A DNA stretch of 40,705 nt from positions 175,211-215,915 of the forward strand of contig PDIM01010260.1 of NCBI GenBank assembly GCA_002811675.1, written 5' to 3'. Position numbers and translations under genes: made by a program. The DNA is from Ichthyosporea sp. XGB-2017a. Taxonomy: Eukaryota; Opisthokonta; Ichthyosporea. The first letter of the stretch is position 1. The number at the start of each line of letters is the position of its first letter. Below are positions 1-11,007 of the stretch, in pieces. The notes beneath the pieces were generated by a model. The model was not told where the DNA came from. It did no database searches and saw only the letters and a program-made list of their open reading frames with translations.

Positions 1-227
1 AATGATTTCAATAATACACCAAAACTTCTTTTCTTTCGCGCTTTGAGTTATCCTTTTAAATTATTTTTTCCAGATGGGATGTTTGGATCCAACACGAAAG
101 GCCTTTTCCTTTTATACTCAAAGTCCCCGCGAATCAAACTATGTTCCTGCAACTAAAGCTATCCATAGTCTCGCACATTTTTGAAAGAGACACATATGTA
201 GCTGAGAAATTCAAAAAAAAAAAAAAA

Positions 228-269
<42 letters not shown>

Positions 270-2990
270 ATGAATAATTCGTCGAATGAAATTTTTTTGT
301 TTCTAAATTGACTGTTTATTTGTGCCAAAAACTGCAACGCATGGATATTTCTTTTTTTTTAATCTTTTGTGTTACATAATTTGATATATTGCCATCTTAC
401 TGTTAACTACGTACAAACAGCTTAAAATTACTTGCTAATTCAGAAAATAAATGCAATGCATGATATATATATATCGTTGCCAACTCGTTTCTATGGGGTC
501 ACGAAATTAAAAAATATTAAAACGAATCTAAGTTTTTGGAAAATTTAGGCATACCAATGGATCCTTCAAGCAGTGCTATTCGCATAACATGACCCAGACT
601 CTTTACTTTTTCAAGATATGAAATAAAAAGGGCGGTTAATTTATGAGAAGCTCGACATAGGCATCGGTATCGATGAGAAGTACGCGGTGGATATCCCGTA
701 TCCGTGGCTCGTGGGCCGTGGCCGTCTCTCGCGCGCCACCATTTTTATTTCTCCAACGCTTATATATATAAGCTGATTATAAAGGATTACCGAATACCGA
801 TTTTGGAAATTAATTATATAATGAAAAAACGTGCGTGCAGATGATTATATTAGACGTACTTTATACTTCTGAATCAGGGACTCAAGTCTGAATCCCTCCA
901 TAAAATGATGCTGTGGCCGACCAGAGACCGAAGACGGTTGAACCATTCATCCTCGCCATTCATCAAAAACATAACACAAATTATTATCTCTGAACGAAAA
1001 CCTCTTAAAATTAATCGTTAGATCAATTTTGCGCTCATGAATGATACTTTGATAATAACTACAGTAACATATAATTAGCTGCTGCAGATCAAGTTTAATA
1101 TATATTCTAAAGGACCACCGTTTCTGTTACTTTTTATAAATATAGCCCATTGTGATATTAATTTCTTGTTTGGTATCATGAGTGCTCACTAAATCAATTG
1201 CTAAAACTATAAAATATACCCCAGTCTTGCCCGAATGGAGTTTGATATGGATCCTTGTATAAATCCAGTAAAAGTGGCATTTTCCGCCAATCAAAGGGGG
1301 TGGGGGAGACTAGGGAACCAATCAGAAGTCAGAAGAGTTTTTAAATGTATAGCAGCCTTTTTTACTATATATAGAAGGTACATTGCCCTTATTTGGACTG
1401 GTCAAGGTTCAGGGTCGACTGTGGAGAATAATCATGCGCATCTTTAGCCAAGGCAAATGTCCATACAAAAAGTGGAGCTATGCAAAGCCATCAATTCTGT
1501 TTTTGTGCTCTTCAATTCCTTTTTAGTGTGGGGCACAGATGATACTGGTTCAATACTTGCATAAGAATGGATTACATTCTCCGGCAGTTTTATGCATGTG
1601 CACATAGCTAGTACTGTAGTATTAGCAACACCCCTAAGTATTAAAATACGTGGGCACTAGTGTGCCAAAGGTCCGCGGGCGTATGTTTTCTAGCGAAAAG
1701 TGCCCTCGACCCATTGAAACAAAGTTATGTAGTGCTCGGGCCAGCTCGGTAGTCTGCTGATTCTTCAAAGAAGAGAGTGAAAGCCAAAATCACCTACAGA
1801 TAGATACCATGGCATTTTTTTTTTTTCGAGCGTTTTAAAGATGATGGAGTGTCCAAATTCTGTATATAGTTGCTTGAATATTTCTTTGCAATGCAAAGAT
1901 TCTTGTGATGGTGCTGTTGACCACAAATGTGCCTAATCAGGTTAAGTTCCCTAACAAGTACAGTATAGGCAAAAAAACACTACCTTATAGTCTTGCATCA
2001 TAGTTTTAATACTCCACAGTATTATATAACAAATATTAACTCAATTGTTAAATATAGAATATAGAACGGGGCAAAAGCTTATCTAAATGTTTTTGTCTAT
2101 CCGGAGAATCTTTGAGCTCGTGGGGCAACTCTTGTCTGGCAGGTGCGTGAAGGATATAAAGATATAAATAGAAAACGAGTGTAATATTCCAAAATCACAC
2201 CCTCCTTAATTCCGTTGAAAGTCTAGACCTGGGAAATGCCCTCTTCGCTTCTGCCTAACACCCATCGGGCTTGTGATGAGGAACAGAATGGAAGTTTAAG
2301 TGGAAGTTAGCGCTGCTGGTGCTTCCCCTCCAGATGCTGTGGGCTCGACTCCAATTGTTTCTGCTCACACTCCACCGCAAAATAAACGGAAGTATTGTTA
2401 AATTTGGCCTTACTGCAGGACTCATGATCACCAAGAGTCCCCCCTAGCTAGGCCTGTTTTTAGATATTTTGGTTCACAGCAATCTTTGCAAAATACTTCC
2501 ATCAATTACAATGCTTTAGTAAGCTGAACCTTAGATTTGAATGTAAAACAAAAGGGGAATTTTCCCGGGCCCGAGAAACATTTCTTGATGCCATTCAATT
2601 GGGAAAAGTTTTTCACTTATTCTGTTTTGCTTCAGACTTTCGGTGCCTTTTTGTTTGCTTAACAAGCCTCTCCCTCTTGGCATATGCCTGTACGATTGCA
2701 TTTTCTCTTGAACAGTGTTTCAAGCATCAGAGGCTCCTCTCGAACGGAGACGAGCTGAACTCACAAAACACTAAGCTAAGCAGCAAAACATTCACCTTCG
2801 GCAATGAAAATCAGTTATTCTTCGAGGTTACAAACTCAAACAATTCGTAGTCAATGAACTAAACTGACTTCACGAACCAGGCTTAATAAGCAGACTGATG
2901 TTTCCTTCCTGGTTTCCTTCTATCAAAACCTCTTAAAGTTTCCAACGATCAAAGTGATAAAGATGGCCAACAAAATTACTTGACAAAATA
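1..2990. other. Gene-poor left flank
   Basis: I see no supportable gene here. The longest open frames (for example 1235-1447 and 2599-2850) are short, have no recognisable domain, and the second begins at TTG rather than ATG. The stretch is AT-rich with short TA-rich palindromes (about 464-474 and 761-774) and a long poly-A tract described separately. No tRNA or other RNA gene was recognised. Confidence 0.6.
213..268 (+). repeat. Poly-A tract (18 A, TT, 36 A)
   Basis: An 18-base A run (213-230) and a 36-base A run (233-268) are separated by two T. It could be the tail of an old retrotransposed sequence or a simple microsatellite. I see no recognisable body upstream and no target-site duplication, so the origin is open. 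Confidence 0.9.
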
Positions 2991-3322
2991 AGTTCCATAG
3001 AGCATACAAGAAGGCGAAAGAACAGTACTCCACCAGCAATAAATCTAAATCATTGACTCTATTGCAATCGTACATCAATCAGAAAAATCCCAATCCTCTT
3101 CCTACTAGCAACAAAACGTCTCTTTATTCATTCATGTCATCTCTCCCCTTCTCTTTCTCGAGATGACCTCTATCAAAACAAGGGGGTCCATCATATTCAA
3201 ATAGGAACAAGAGAGCACCACCAAAACAAACAAGGGTCACTTCTCTAACTATCTATGTCTAAACGAGTTTTCAAAAGTAACCATAGCACAAATAATTATG
3301 TTGGGCGGGAAATATGTGATGC

Positions 3323-3589
3323 GAATAAACTCAAGCAGCGCAAGTTTTTTTTTTTCTAAAGAGATTATTTTTTTTTTTATTTTTTCGTTTTTTTATTTTT
3401 ATTCGTCCTGTGATTGGTCACCTTGTATTGATTTATTGTGCTTTGATTGGCCAGTTTATTAATTAACCTTTCACATACAAAGGCGTTCAGAAAAAAATAA
3501 AAAAATAATTCTAGGCCAAACTAGTCAATCAGAGGGACAACCACCAATTTCCATACTTAACAAAAAACTTGCGCTGCTTGAGTTTATTC
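3323..3589. repeat. Foldback (inverted-repeat) element, MITE-like
   Basis: Two perfect 28-base inverted arms lie at 3323-3350 and 3562-3589, both containing the core ACTCAAGCAGCGCAAG or its complement. The inner sequence continues as an imperfect hairpin: a GTCCTGTGATTGG block near 3407 pairs loosely with a CAATCAGAGGGAC block near 3526. The interior is T-rich. It abuts the 5' edge of the reverse transcriptase remnant. This resembles a small non-autonomous foldback/MITE insertion. No clear target-site duplication is visible. Confidence 0.6.
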
Positions 3590-3741
3590 CTTTTAAGGTA
3601 CCGAGAGACATTTGCAAAGAGGTCAAGAACTTCTTCAATATCCTTTTGGAATTTGGCTTCCTCATGCTTTCTTATTAGTTCTTTCGCTTTCTTAGCTTGA
3701 GTTTTATATGCGCTCTTCTTAGAGGAGTCTTCTGGGCTGGT

Positions 3742-4911
3742 AGTATATTCGTCAAAGGAATCATACCAGAAATATGGCAACGAGCAATTATTGTTCCCAT
3801 ATACAAGAGTGGATCAGCTTCCGATACAAATAATTATCGAGGTATCTCCTTAATAAGCTCGGGCCTAAAGCTCATATCCTCTGTGGTGGCAAGAAGACTC
3901 CTCACACACTTCAAAAGAGGGCTCTCTAAATACCAAGCTGGCTTTAGACTGGGAGAGGAATGCGCAGCACAATGCACAGCTCTTTGGGAAACAGTAGCTT
4001 TGAGAAAGAAGCAAGGAAAGAAAACGTATATAGGCTTTATAGATTTTAAAAAAGCCTTTGATAAGGTCCCTCACTCAGCAATCAACCACGTATTGAAGAG
4101 CAAAGGTATACACGGCCCATGTCTCAAATATATTGAAAATTTGTATAACTCTTCCTTCGTCGGAGTCCTCGGTGCTGAAGCAGAAGACTTTTTCAAACAA
4201 ATGGAAGGTGTCAGACAAGGTTGCCCTATGTCCCCGATCATTTTCAACCTCTATATAGACACTCTCTTGAATGAACATGACTCAGTAGGGTTTAATGATA
4301 TTGACACATCTATCCCAGGCTTCCAACTTGCAGATGACTCAGCCATTGTAACGTCAACCCAAGAATCCCTTCAAACAGGCTTTGACAAAGTTAATGATTG
4401 GTGCAGCATCTGGGGGATGTCCATGAATCCAAAGGAATGTTGCACAATGGTTGTAGGTGGATCAGAACATGATGTTAACTTACCAATCCCAAACGCCCAT
4501 ACCCCAGTACATGTTAATGGGGAGGATGTACCCATAGTAGATGAGTACAAGTACCTCGGTGTTAATTTCCATTACACTCTAGACTGGGGTGAAATCATCT
4601 CACTCAATGTTACTAGAGGAAAAGACACCATGAAACTCATCACCTATGCCCTGAAGCAGAAATGCCTTCCTACATACCTAAAACTCTCTGCTAATCTCGA
4701 GACTGACATACGGAGCGGAATTGTTTGGCATAGCCCCCGAAAAATACCTTTTACCCCTCATCACCATAGCCGAAGAAGCTCAACCAGTGTCTTTGCATTC
4801 GAGAACAATAGAGAAAAGCAGTCTTCGCAAACAACCGTATTCCTTCTTAGAACTCCTTGCACTGGGAAATTTGAAGCAAGCACGAAGCCACGTTCCACAC
4901 GCAGGCTCTGA
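3742..4911 (+). mobile_element. Non-LTR retrotransposon reverse transcriptase remnant
   Basis: The translated frame carries a typical LINE reverse transcriptase: an NNYRGISL block near the start, the motif-A aspartate in FIDFKKAFDKVPH (about 4035-4073), GVRQGCPMSPIIFNLY (about 4207-4254), the catalytic pair in LADDSA (4327-4344), and the thumb-side EYKYLGV (about 4540-4560). The 5' part (endonuclease, ORF1) is missing and the reading starts abruptly next to a foldback repeat. After SGIVW at about 4725 the frame loses family resemblance while another frame (4721-4984) stays open, suggesting an indel. It is therefore a 5'-truncated, decayed copy that cannot move by itself. The clade is not resolved by eye. 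The frame has no convincing ATG; the upstream start is a TTG. Confidence 0.85.
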
Positions 4912-4991
4912 AAGTCTAAAGAACCGATTGAGGGAAACAAAAAGCCCGTGGAGACAGAAGATGGACAGAAAATTTCCACACCATTGACCAT

Positions 4992-5381
4992 TCACATCCA
5001 TTATGCTGAGAAAAAAGAAAATTTTAAACCTCAATGAAGCATAACGTAATTTTGCTGCATAACTTGCTTCACTTTTAGCTTCCGCATTATTCACTATCTT
5101 TCAAGTCATGAAGTCAACTGAAGAGTTTCAGGTTTCCTTTCCACTGCCAGGGATTACCAAAAAGCCATTGCAGGCAAGTCGTCTGATTTACATGGGAGTC
5201 ATCTAATTCTAGTTTCAATTAGCTTCCATGGCAACATCCCAATATAATAACAGTGTGAAGAATAAACAGGGGGTAGCAGCAACAAAAAGTAAAATAAGTT
5301 AAGCATAACTACACCTTAACAACGCAATGCCTAATGTCAATTGAAGGTGTTCACGACCGAGCTTGGTCCCTACTCAATGGG
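4992..5381. other. Intergenic, upstream of the secreted-protein gene
   Basis: No gene is seen. It separates the retrotransposon remnant from the TATA promoter at 5382. Confidence 0.6.
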
Positions 5382-5389
5382 TATAAAAG
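5382..5389 (+). promoter_or_regulatory. TATA box (TATAAAAG)
   Basis: A consensus TATAAAAG lies 120 bases before the ATG at 5502. A start of transcription about 30 bases downstream (around 5412) would give a roughly 90-base 5' leader with no intron. A strong TATA box is typical of tightly regulated or tissue-specific animal genes. Confidence 0.6.
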
Positions 5390-5501
5390 AAGCAAGGGGA
5401 TTCAATGGAACGGAAATAATCACACATTAAGCTCATTCTGGCAGAGTTTGTTAGCTAAAGATTTCTTGAATCTAACTCAAAAGAATTAGAATACCTCAAG
5501 T

Positions 5502-6041
5502 ATGACACTAAAAGTCGCCCTCGTTGTTTTATGCAGTTTTCTCATAGCGTCTATCTGCTCCGCTCAACCAGTGTCTTCTGACATAAAAGACATTGTGAAT
5601 GCTGAAATGAGTCTCCTCCCAAATATACAAGGCAACACCACCACTGAAACAAAGCCACATCCCGAAGCGTTGCAGGGTGGTCAAAAACTTCGTGGTCTTA
5701 TAACTGAATATATGTCTAGACCGGGATGTAAACTCTTCCTCTCATGGGACAGAGGGAAGCTGACTAGGTGCTTGGCTCTTCTCTCCAAGAAGACCACTTG
5801 CTACTTTCAGATTGAGAATGAGACGAACGAATGTCCTTCTAATATGAATAGAGCAAAAGTGAACGTTGAAGTAACAAAACATTTAGGCGGAAGATATAAG
5901 TATAAACTAACCAATATGCCCAAGATTCCGAGATCGTTTGAATTTGAACTAAAACTTGAAGAAACGTCACATGGGTGGACAGCAAAAGTCAACATGCTCA
6001 AAGGTTTCGAGTTCACGGTTCGTCCTGTAATGGATAAATGA
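5502..6041 (+). CDS. Small secreted cysteine-containing protein, unknown family
   Basis: This is a 179-residue single-exon protein starting at an ATG downstream of a good TATA box. Residues 1-21 form a clear signal peptide (basic K4, hydrophobic core, C-S-A at the likely cleavage site). The mature part has exactly four cysteines (C76, C90, C100, C111), enough for two disulfides, and two N-glycosylation sequons (N45-T-T, N106-E-T). The C-terminal half alternates charged and hydrophobic residues in a beta-rich pattern (for example KVNVEV, YKYKL, FEFELKL). There is no membrane segment after the signal, so it is probably secreted. I do not recognise the family; a small cystatin-like or defence/matrix protein would fit but is not shown. 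No AATAAA is evident downstream. Confidence 0.75.
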   Translation: MTLKVALVVLCSFLIASICSAQPVSSDIKDIVNAEMSLLPNIQGNTTTETKPHPEALQGGQKLRGLITEYMSRPGCKLFLSWDRGKLTRCLALLSKKTTCYFQIENETNECPSNMNRAKVNVEVTKHLGGRYKYKLTNMPKIPRSFEFELKLEETSHGWTAKVNMLKGFEFTVRPVMDK

Positions 6042-6228
6042 TTCCCCTCTAGCCGAGTGTATCAGCTTTGTCATTTGTCACTAAGAAAACATCATCGTAC
6101 TTTTCGCGTACCTCCGCTAGCTTGTCTTGCTGGTGGCAATGCTCTTGTATAACGTTGTCTAGCTGAATATTCACGTACTTTTTTTAACTGTAGTGGCTAT
6201 ATTATCGTGTTAAGGGATATATTTTTAA

Positions 6229-7145
6229 AGCACTTATAGTTTTTCGAGTACTACGGAACGTAAGAAAAGAAAGTATAGCCTCGAAACATTGCAAAAAAGG
6301 CGTCTATACAATCAAAGCTATCAGGCCAAGACATCATATCGTTTATACGACTACAAGCGAAAGGCACGCGCAGGCAAGAAATCGTTCACTCTCACTGACG
6401 AGCAAGCAATCACGCTCTTCACATCAATGGGATTGACCATGTGGACAACTCGGCTTCTTACTCGTCAGACAATTGTGTTCCTTGTTGCTCCCCATGCAAC
6501 CGAGTGAAAGGGTCAAAACGTCTAGACGTGTTCTTGCGAATTCTTGACCATTACCATATCGTTTACAAACCATGGTCCACACCCAAACCAACAACCAATG
6601 TCGCAGCGTTGGAAGCGGAGAAGGATGTACACCAAAACGGACATTGTTCATCATCATATGTGATACCTGTGATTCCAGATCATGACTATATACAGACAAC
6701 ATGCACTGCACAAAGTCCGCAGTCAAAGAGGACATGGAAACTACAACGATGTCGGTACAATCAGAAACGATACTACAACACGACAAAGGGACGGTTGTCA
6801 CACTGCAAACGCAACGCTCGCAGTGCTCAACGTGCTTTCACACTCACTGACGAACAGGCCATCACGCTCTTCACCTCCCCATGCCACTACTGCGGGTACT
6901 CGGCTCTCCCTGAATGCTGTAATGGTATCGTTCGTGTAGACAACTCGGGTCCATACTCGCCAGACAACAGTGTATCTTGTTGTTCTATTTATGCCAAAGG
7001 GGCTAAACGTGTCGAAGAGTTTATGGGTATTTTGAAATATTATCGAGTTTCTTATGCATCGTATAATGGATCCTGTAAATTTCAAACACCTAAGGAAGAT
7101 GATATCAACAACAATGAGAGGCCCATCAATGACAAAGACACATAG
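6229..7145 (+). pseudogene. Tandem HNH-type zinc endonuclease domains, broken
   Basis: Two tandem copies of one module are visible: a basic stretch rich in K, R and Y, then FTLTDEQAITLFTS, then an HNH-type zinc core (CHYCG, G-I-x-x-V-D-N-S, Y-S-x-D-N, C-C-S-x-C-N, K-G-x-K-R). This pattern belongs to the HNH-like nucleases common in phages, large protist viruses and mobile elements. Copy 1 (6229-6600) lacks the CxxC part: compared with copy 2 about 43 bases are missing near 6428, which also shifts the frame. Copy 2 (about 6735-7145) keeps CHYCG but has V for the D of the GID motif and has lost the C-N pair through a 6-base deletion near 6985. No in-frame ATG opens copy 1. The whole locus is therefore probably inactive. 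Function, if any, would have been DNA cleavage by the parent element. Confidence 0.65.
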
Positions 7146-8312
7146 ATATATTGTTGCCAGATGCTGAAAGGATAGTAGCATATGTTGAACGGATCATCAT
7201 CTGATTCTTTAGCTGAGCGAGGAGTGAAGCGAGTGAGTGAGTGAGTGTAGGGACTTAAGTTTAGTTGAAGGACATATACTGGATCTGGAAACTCACTTTT
7301 GTTATCCCTTTGTTTTTCTTTTTTTTTGACAGCTTGTGTTTTACTAAAACAGTTTATGTTGAAATATATTATCGATAAAGAGGTTCAACTATTAGTTCTT
7401 GGCAACGAATACGCAGCCACATACAGAACTCGGACGTATTCCTTTTCTTCACCATTTTTACCATGAACAGCATGATGTTTCTGTATACAGGCATATCAAG
7501 CACTAAGCCTTCTTCTTTTTTTTTTTGCTTTAGCGGTTCTCCCTATCAGTATTTTTTCAACCCCGTTACAGTCAATACGTTCACACCAGCAAGTGTTTTC
7601 ACAACATATTTTTCCTGTTTCGAGGCCAAAAGATCCCATTTAAGAGTATATTCTTGCATGATCCTGACCAAAGTCTCCACTTCCACGAAAGCCAGTGCTT
7701 CATCTCCACATATGCCCAACCATCTATGTTCACACTTCTGGGGATCTTTGAATACAGACTACCACACACAACTACACAAATCGGGAATGCTCTGTAGACT
7801 GTGAGGATCACTCTGAAACCAAATTTAATGCAGTGCGAAAATACGCGTTTTTTAACCATATTTGGTAATATTTGACGTAGGAAAAAGTGACCCGTAATAT
7901 TATTCTTTTTTCCCATCCCCTAATCCCCCCATAATAATCTAGTACAGGACTGCAGAAAAACCAAAGCCTGACAAAAATTTCTTCGTTGGAGGTTGCGAAA
8001 ATTCCTAAAAGGGTCCGTCCTCGGTGGGTTATTTTAGCTTTTCCATTTTTCTTTCATTGTCTTTTGTCATTATAATTTGTGGCTTTTTCCTTTCTCCTGG
8101 TTTCTTTTCTTTTCTTTTTTTTTTTTTGTGTGTTGTTGGGGGGTTTGGATTTAGATTCTTTAAAAAATTTTAGTTCAATTTGTCGTTATTTATTTATTTA
8201 TTTTTTTATTTCTTATTGTTATTTACTTATTCGGCTTAAAATTATATTTCCAGATTTGAAGATCGGTCGCTCGCTAGAGGAATAGTTGTCCTGGTAGTTT
8301 CGCCCAGTACTC
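7146..8312. other. Intergenic, no supported gene
   Basis: It holds a short (GAGT)n run at about 7231-7247 and T-rich stretches near 8100-8215. A 70-codon minus-strand open frame (7546-7758) has a protein-like composition but no start and no recognised domain. The region ends in the 5' flank of the coiled-coil gene; no clear TATA box is visible there. Confidence 0.5.
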
Positions 8313-10997
8313 ATGATTGTAGCACCTCCCAATATGATGACGCCCGGTGGCGACAATGAAGGGCAAGCATCGCGATTCAGGATTAGGTCAACAGAGAGCT
8401 CCAGGAGGAAGAAGACGGAAAAATTTTCTGAACGGAGGGAGGCGATTGAGGTGCAGAAGGCGATGGATCGTAAAAAAGAGTACGAGGAGCGAGCTAGGAG
8501 ACTTAAGGAGAGGTCAGAGAAAAAGATTGCCGGCCTTTTACGAAGACAGCATCGGCCGAAAAATGAGCATGAAAATATGAAGCCTACCCCTCTTTCTGGA
8601 CCAGCTCCACATGGCGAGCATCAGAAAGGGTCTTTGGGAGGGGAAGGCGCTGTTGGTTTGGGCGGACGGAGGAAGAAGCCAGGGGCGGCAGGGCGGAAGC
8701 CGCATGGCAAAGTCGCGCTGGAGGGACGAGCAGCCGTGAAAGGGGAAGCAAACAAGAAAAAAGAGAATGTAATCCGAGAGGCTGACAGAGTTGACATTAG
8801 TGCTGAGTTAAGGTCTTCAATGGATCGACTGCAAAAAGAGATTGGGAATATTTATTTTGGGGAAGGCGGAGATGGGAAGGAGGGGAAGGAGGTGGGTGAA
8901 CAGAAGAAGGCTGGCATTCCCGGTGAAGCACATGCCCTTGCAGCAGATAGCCATTGTGCAGAAGAAGCTGAGTTATTGCATCACTGTGCAGATGAATGGG
9001 GGTCAAAAGGACCTTCCGTGGCACATCCCAAGCATCCTCCACCTCAGCAGATGGACAGCAGGCATCATTTACGAGATGACTTGCGCAAAAGAATGAAGTC
9101 GCCTTATGTGGAGTACTATCCATGGGGAAGACCTGGGGGAGGGGCACCTAATCGCACAGCCTCGGGAAGGGTCAGTGCTGTTAGGAAGAGCTGGGAAGTG
9201 GCACCTTGTGAAACTGCGTTCATAAAAACCAGTCACGATGGTTCATCGGGTGTAAAGACATATGCAATGCCCTCTGGATTTACGTACGCATCAGATAAGC
9301 CAGAGGAAAGGGATGCACAACATATGAAGCAGTTGGCGTATAAGAAAGAGTTGGATGAGCAAGTCAGGATAAAGAAAGACATGGAAAGGAAAAAGGTACA
9401 GAAGGAAAATGAAAGACTGCAGTCCCTAATGAAAAATACTCTTTACTGTCCTAGGACAAATCATTCTACAGAGTATCAGCCTCACACACATGCAGTCAAC
9501 AGCTCTCAGAACAAACCAGTACAAGCAATATATGAACCATCGTATGTGGATTACATGAGTCATACCTTACCTGGGGTAGATAGACTCAATGATCGTTACG
9601 AGATACTTCCATCAATAAGTGGTGACATGATGTCAGCTCATGCAGATGGAGGTACTGGTGCAACTGAAACACAATTGGTGACCAGAAGGTCCAAAGACAG
9701 CGTGTTAAGATCAAGGGACAATATGAGGGTCTCCAAGGACCATGGTAATATGAGGGTCTCGAACGATTGTGGACCTAAAGAAAACAGTAATAGTGGCTCC
9801 CTCGATGCCACCAAGCATAGCATAGAGGTGTCGGACGTTAGTGAGTCAGAAAGAAAGGCAAATAGGAGAATCATGTTGTATTCGACTAGTGATCAAAGGA
9901 GCGCAATGAGAAAGCAGCAAGACGACATACAGAAGGAAATTTTAAAGGCCCAGATTAAGGAGAATCAAGAGCGCAAATTGAAGCAGCAGCAGGAAGAGGC
10001 AGAATATGAACGCCGAGAAGAAGAAAGATTAAACAGGGAAAGGGAAGACATGCTTTTGAAGTATCAGCACGAGCAAGAAGTACTGATGAAGAAGAAGAAA
10101 GAAAAGAATCGTTCGCAAAACAAAGAACCTCAAAGGGAACCTACAGAAGTAGCAAACGGAGATGAAACTGAAAGGCCAAAAAGTCGACCAGTGCTCTCTT
10201 CATATTACCCAAAAGATGGTAAAATTGTTAATCCGGATGGAAGACCTCCATCGAGACCTCTGCCAACCCATGTCAATGGAGTGCAATACAGCAGGCAGTC
10301 TCCTACCCCGTCCAGGTCTAGCTCCGTAGCAGTAGCTGATCCTCATAACATCTTGGCTAAATCTAGGCCCGGCACTGCTATTGATGTATCATATCTCAAC
10401 GAAACCAGTAAGAGCCTCAATCGAGGAACGCCCCCCAGAACTCCTGATAGAATTAAAAACGGTAACTTTTCCCAAACAATTCCTCGCATGGGTGCGTCAG
10501 ATGAAGATCCATATGACGAAGTGCGCGCAAACCAATCGGTCAAAAGGTCCCTGGCCGAAACATACAAAGGATATAGTCCAAGGGGGAATGAACGGGAAAA
10601 GGCGAAATCACGGAATGGACATAAAAATTCTCATCGACCTAATTCATCTTCGGAATACAAAGCTACTAGAAATGCAGAAGGAGTCCCCAAAGTGCTCGAA
10701 ATACCACTGGACAATGATGACCAAGGCATGTTACTTCAACAGTGCGCACTTCTCAGGGCGGTAAGTTTGAAATGTGAGATAGAAGCTTGTCTAGTAGTCT
10801 TGTAATTTAAGTTTAACTAACCTTTTTCTCGCCCTTTCTTTCTTTTCTTTCTTTCATTTTCTATTCCTTAGAATCTATTTAACAAAAAGAGACAGATAGA
10901 AATGGAACTGCACTCTGACTCTGCCAGAGCACTCGAAATTAAAACAGAAAAAGAGTTTTATCAAGCGTCTCTTGCTGCTTTAAAAGGGGAATCATAA
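8313..10997 (+). CDS. CSPP1-like: CSPP1-like centrosome/cilium coiled-coil protein
   Basis: Two exons, 8313-10760 and 10872-10997, are joined by a 111-base GT-AG intron (GTAAGT donor, TTAG acceptor, phase 0), giving 857 residues. The protein is highly charged and mostly coiled coil or disordered: a K/R/E-rich helix at residues 30-80, a Gly-rich linker at 100-140, and E/K/Q helices around 335-375 and 535-605. The motif YYPWGRPGGGAP at residues 268-279 strongly recalls the PWGxGGGGAP box of CSPP1, and the repeated pattern AYKKELDEQ plus E/K helices fits that family. CSPP1 binds microtubules at the centrosome and ciliary axoneme. The ciliary neighbours (DNAH7, IQUB, WDR34) support this call. CCDC66 or another centrosomal coiled-coil protein is the main alternative. 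The second exon restores a sensible C terminus with a TAA at 10995; without splicing the frame ends at 10805. Confidence 0.55.
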
Positions 10998-11001
10998 TAA
11001 C

Positions 11002-11007
11002 AATAAA
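11002..11007 (+). terminator. AATAAA poly(A) signal candidate
   Basis: AATAAA lies 5 bases after the TAA of the CSPP1-like gene, giving a very short 3' UTR if used. Confidence 0.4.

Noticed and set aside
134-337. 67-codon minus-strand frame with poly-Phe
   Set aside because: Translation of the poly-A tract on the opposite strand.
880-910. GACTCAAGTCTGAATCCC, loosely like a tRNA T-arm
   Set aside because: No B-box match and no cloverleaf could be drawn around it.
2599-2850. 83-codon frame with a hydrophobic start, resembling a signal peptide
   Set aside because: It begins at TTG, has no ATG in a suitable position and no promoter or domain.
2995-3160. + strand stretch reading as K/Q/S-rich peptide (HRAYKKAKEQYS), possibly an upstream part of the LINE
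   Set aside because: Not in a frame continuous with the RT and without a recognisable endonuclease or ORF1 motif.
3529-3780. 83-codon minus-strand frame, K/E-rich
   Set aside because: It overlaps the arm of the foldback repeat and the start of the RT remnant; no known domain. It might be a fragment of a transposon protein but this is not demonstrable.
7546-7758. 70-codon minus-strand open frame with protein-like composition (QEYTLKWDLLASKQEKYV near its middle)
   Set aside because: No start codon, no recognised domain, and an open frame of this length is expected several times by chance in 40 kb. It could be a decayed exon, as an overlapping frame (7599-7916) also looks partly protein-like, but I cannot support it.
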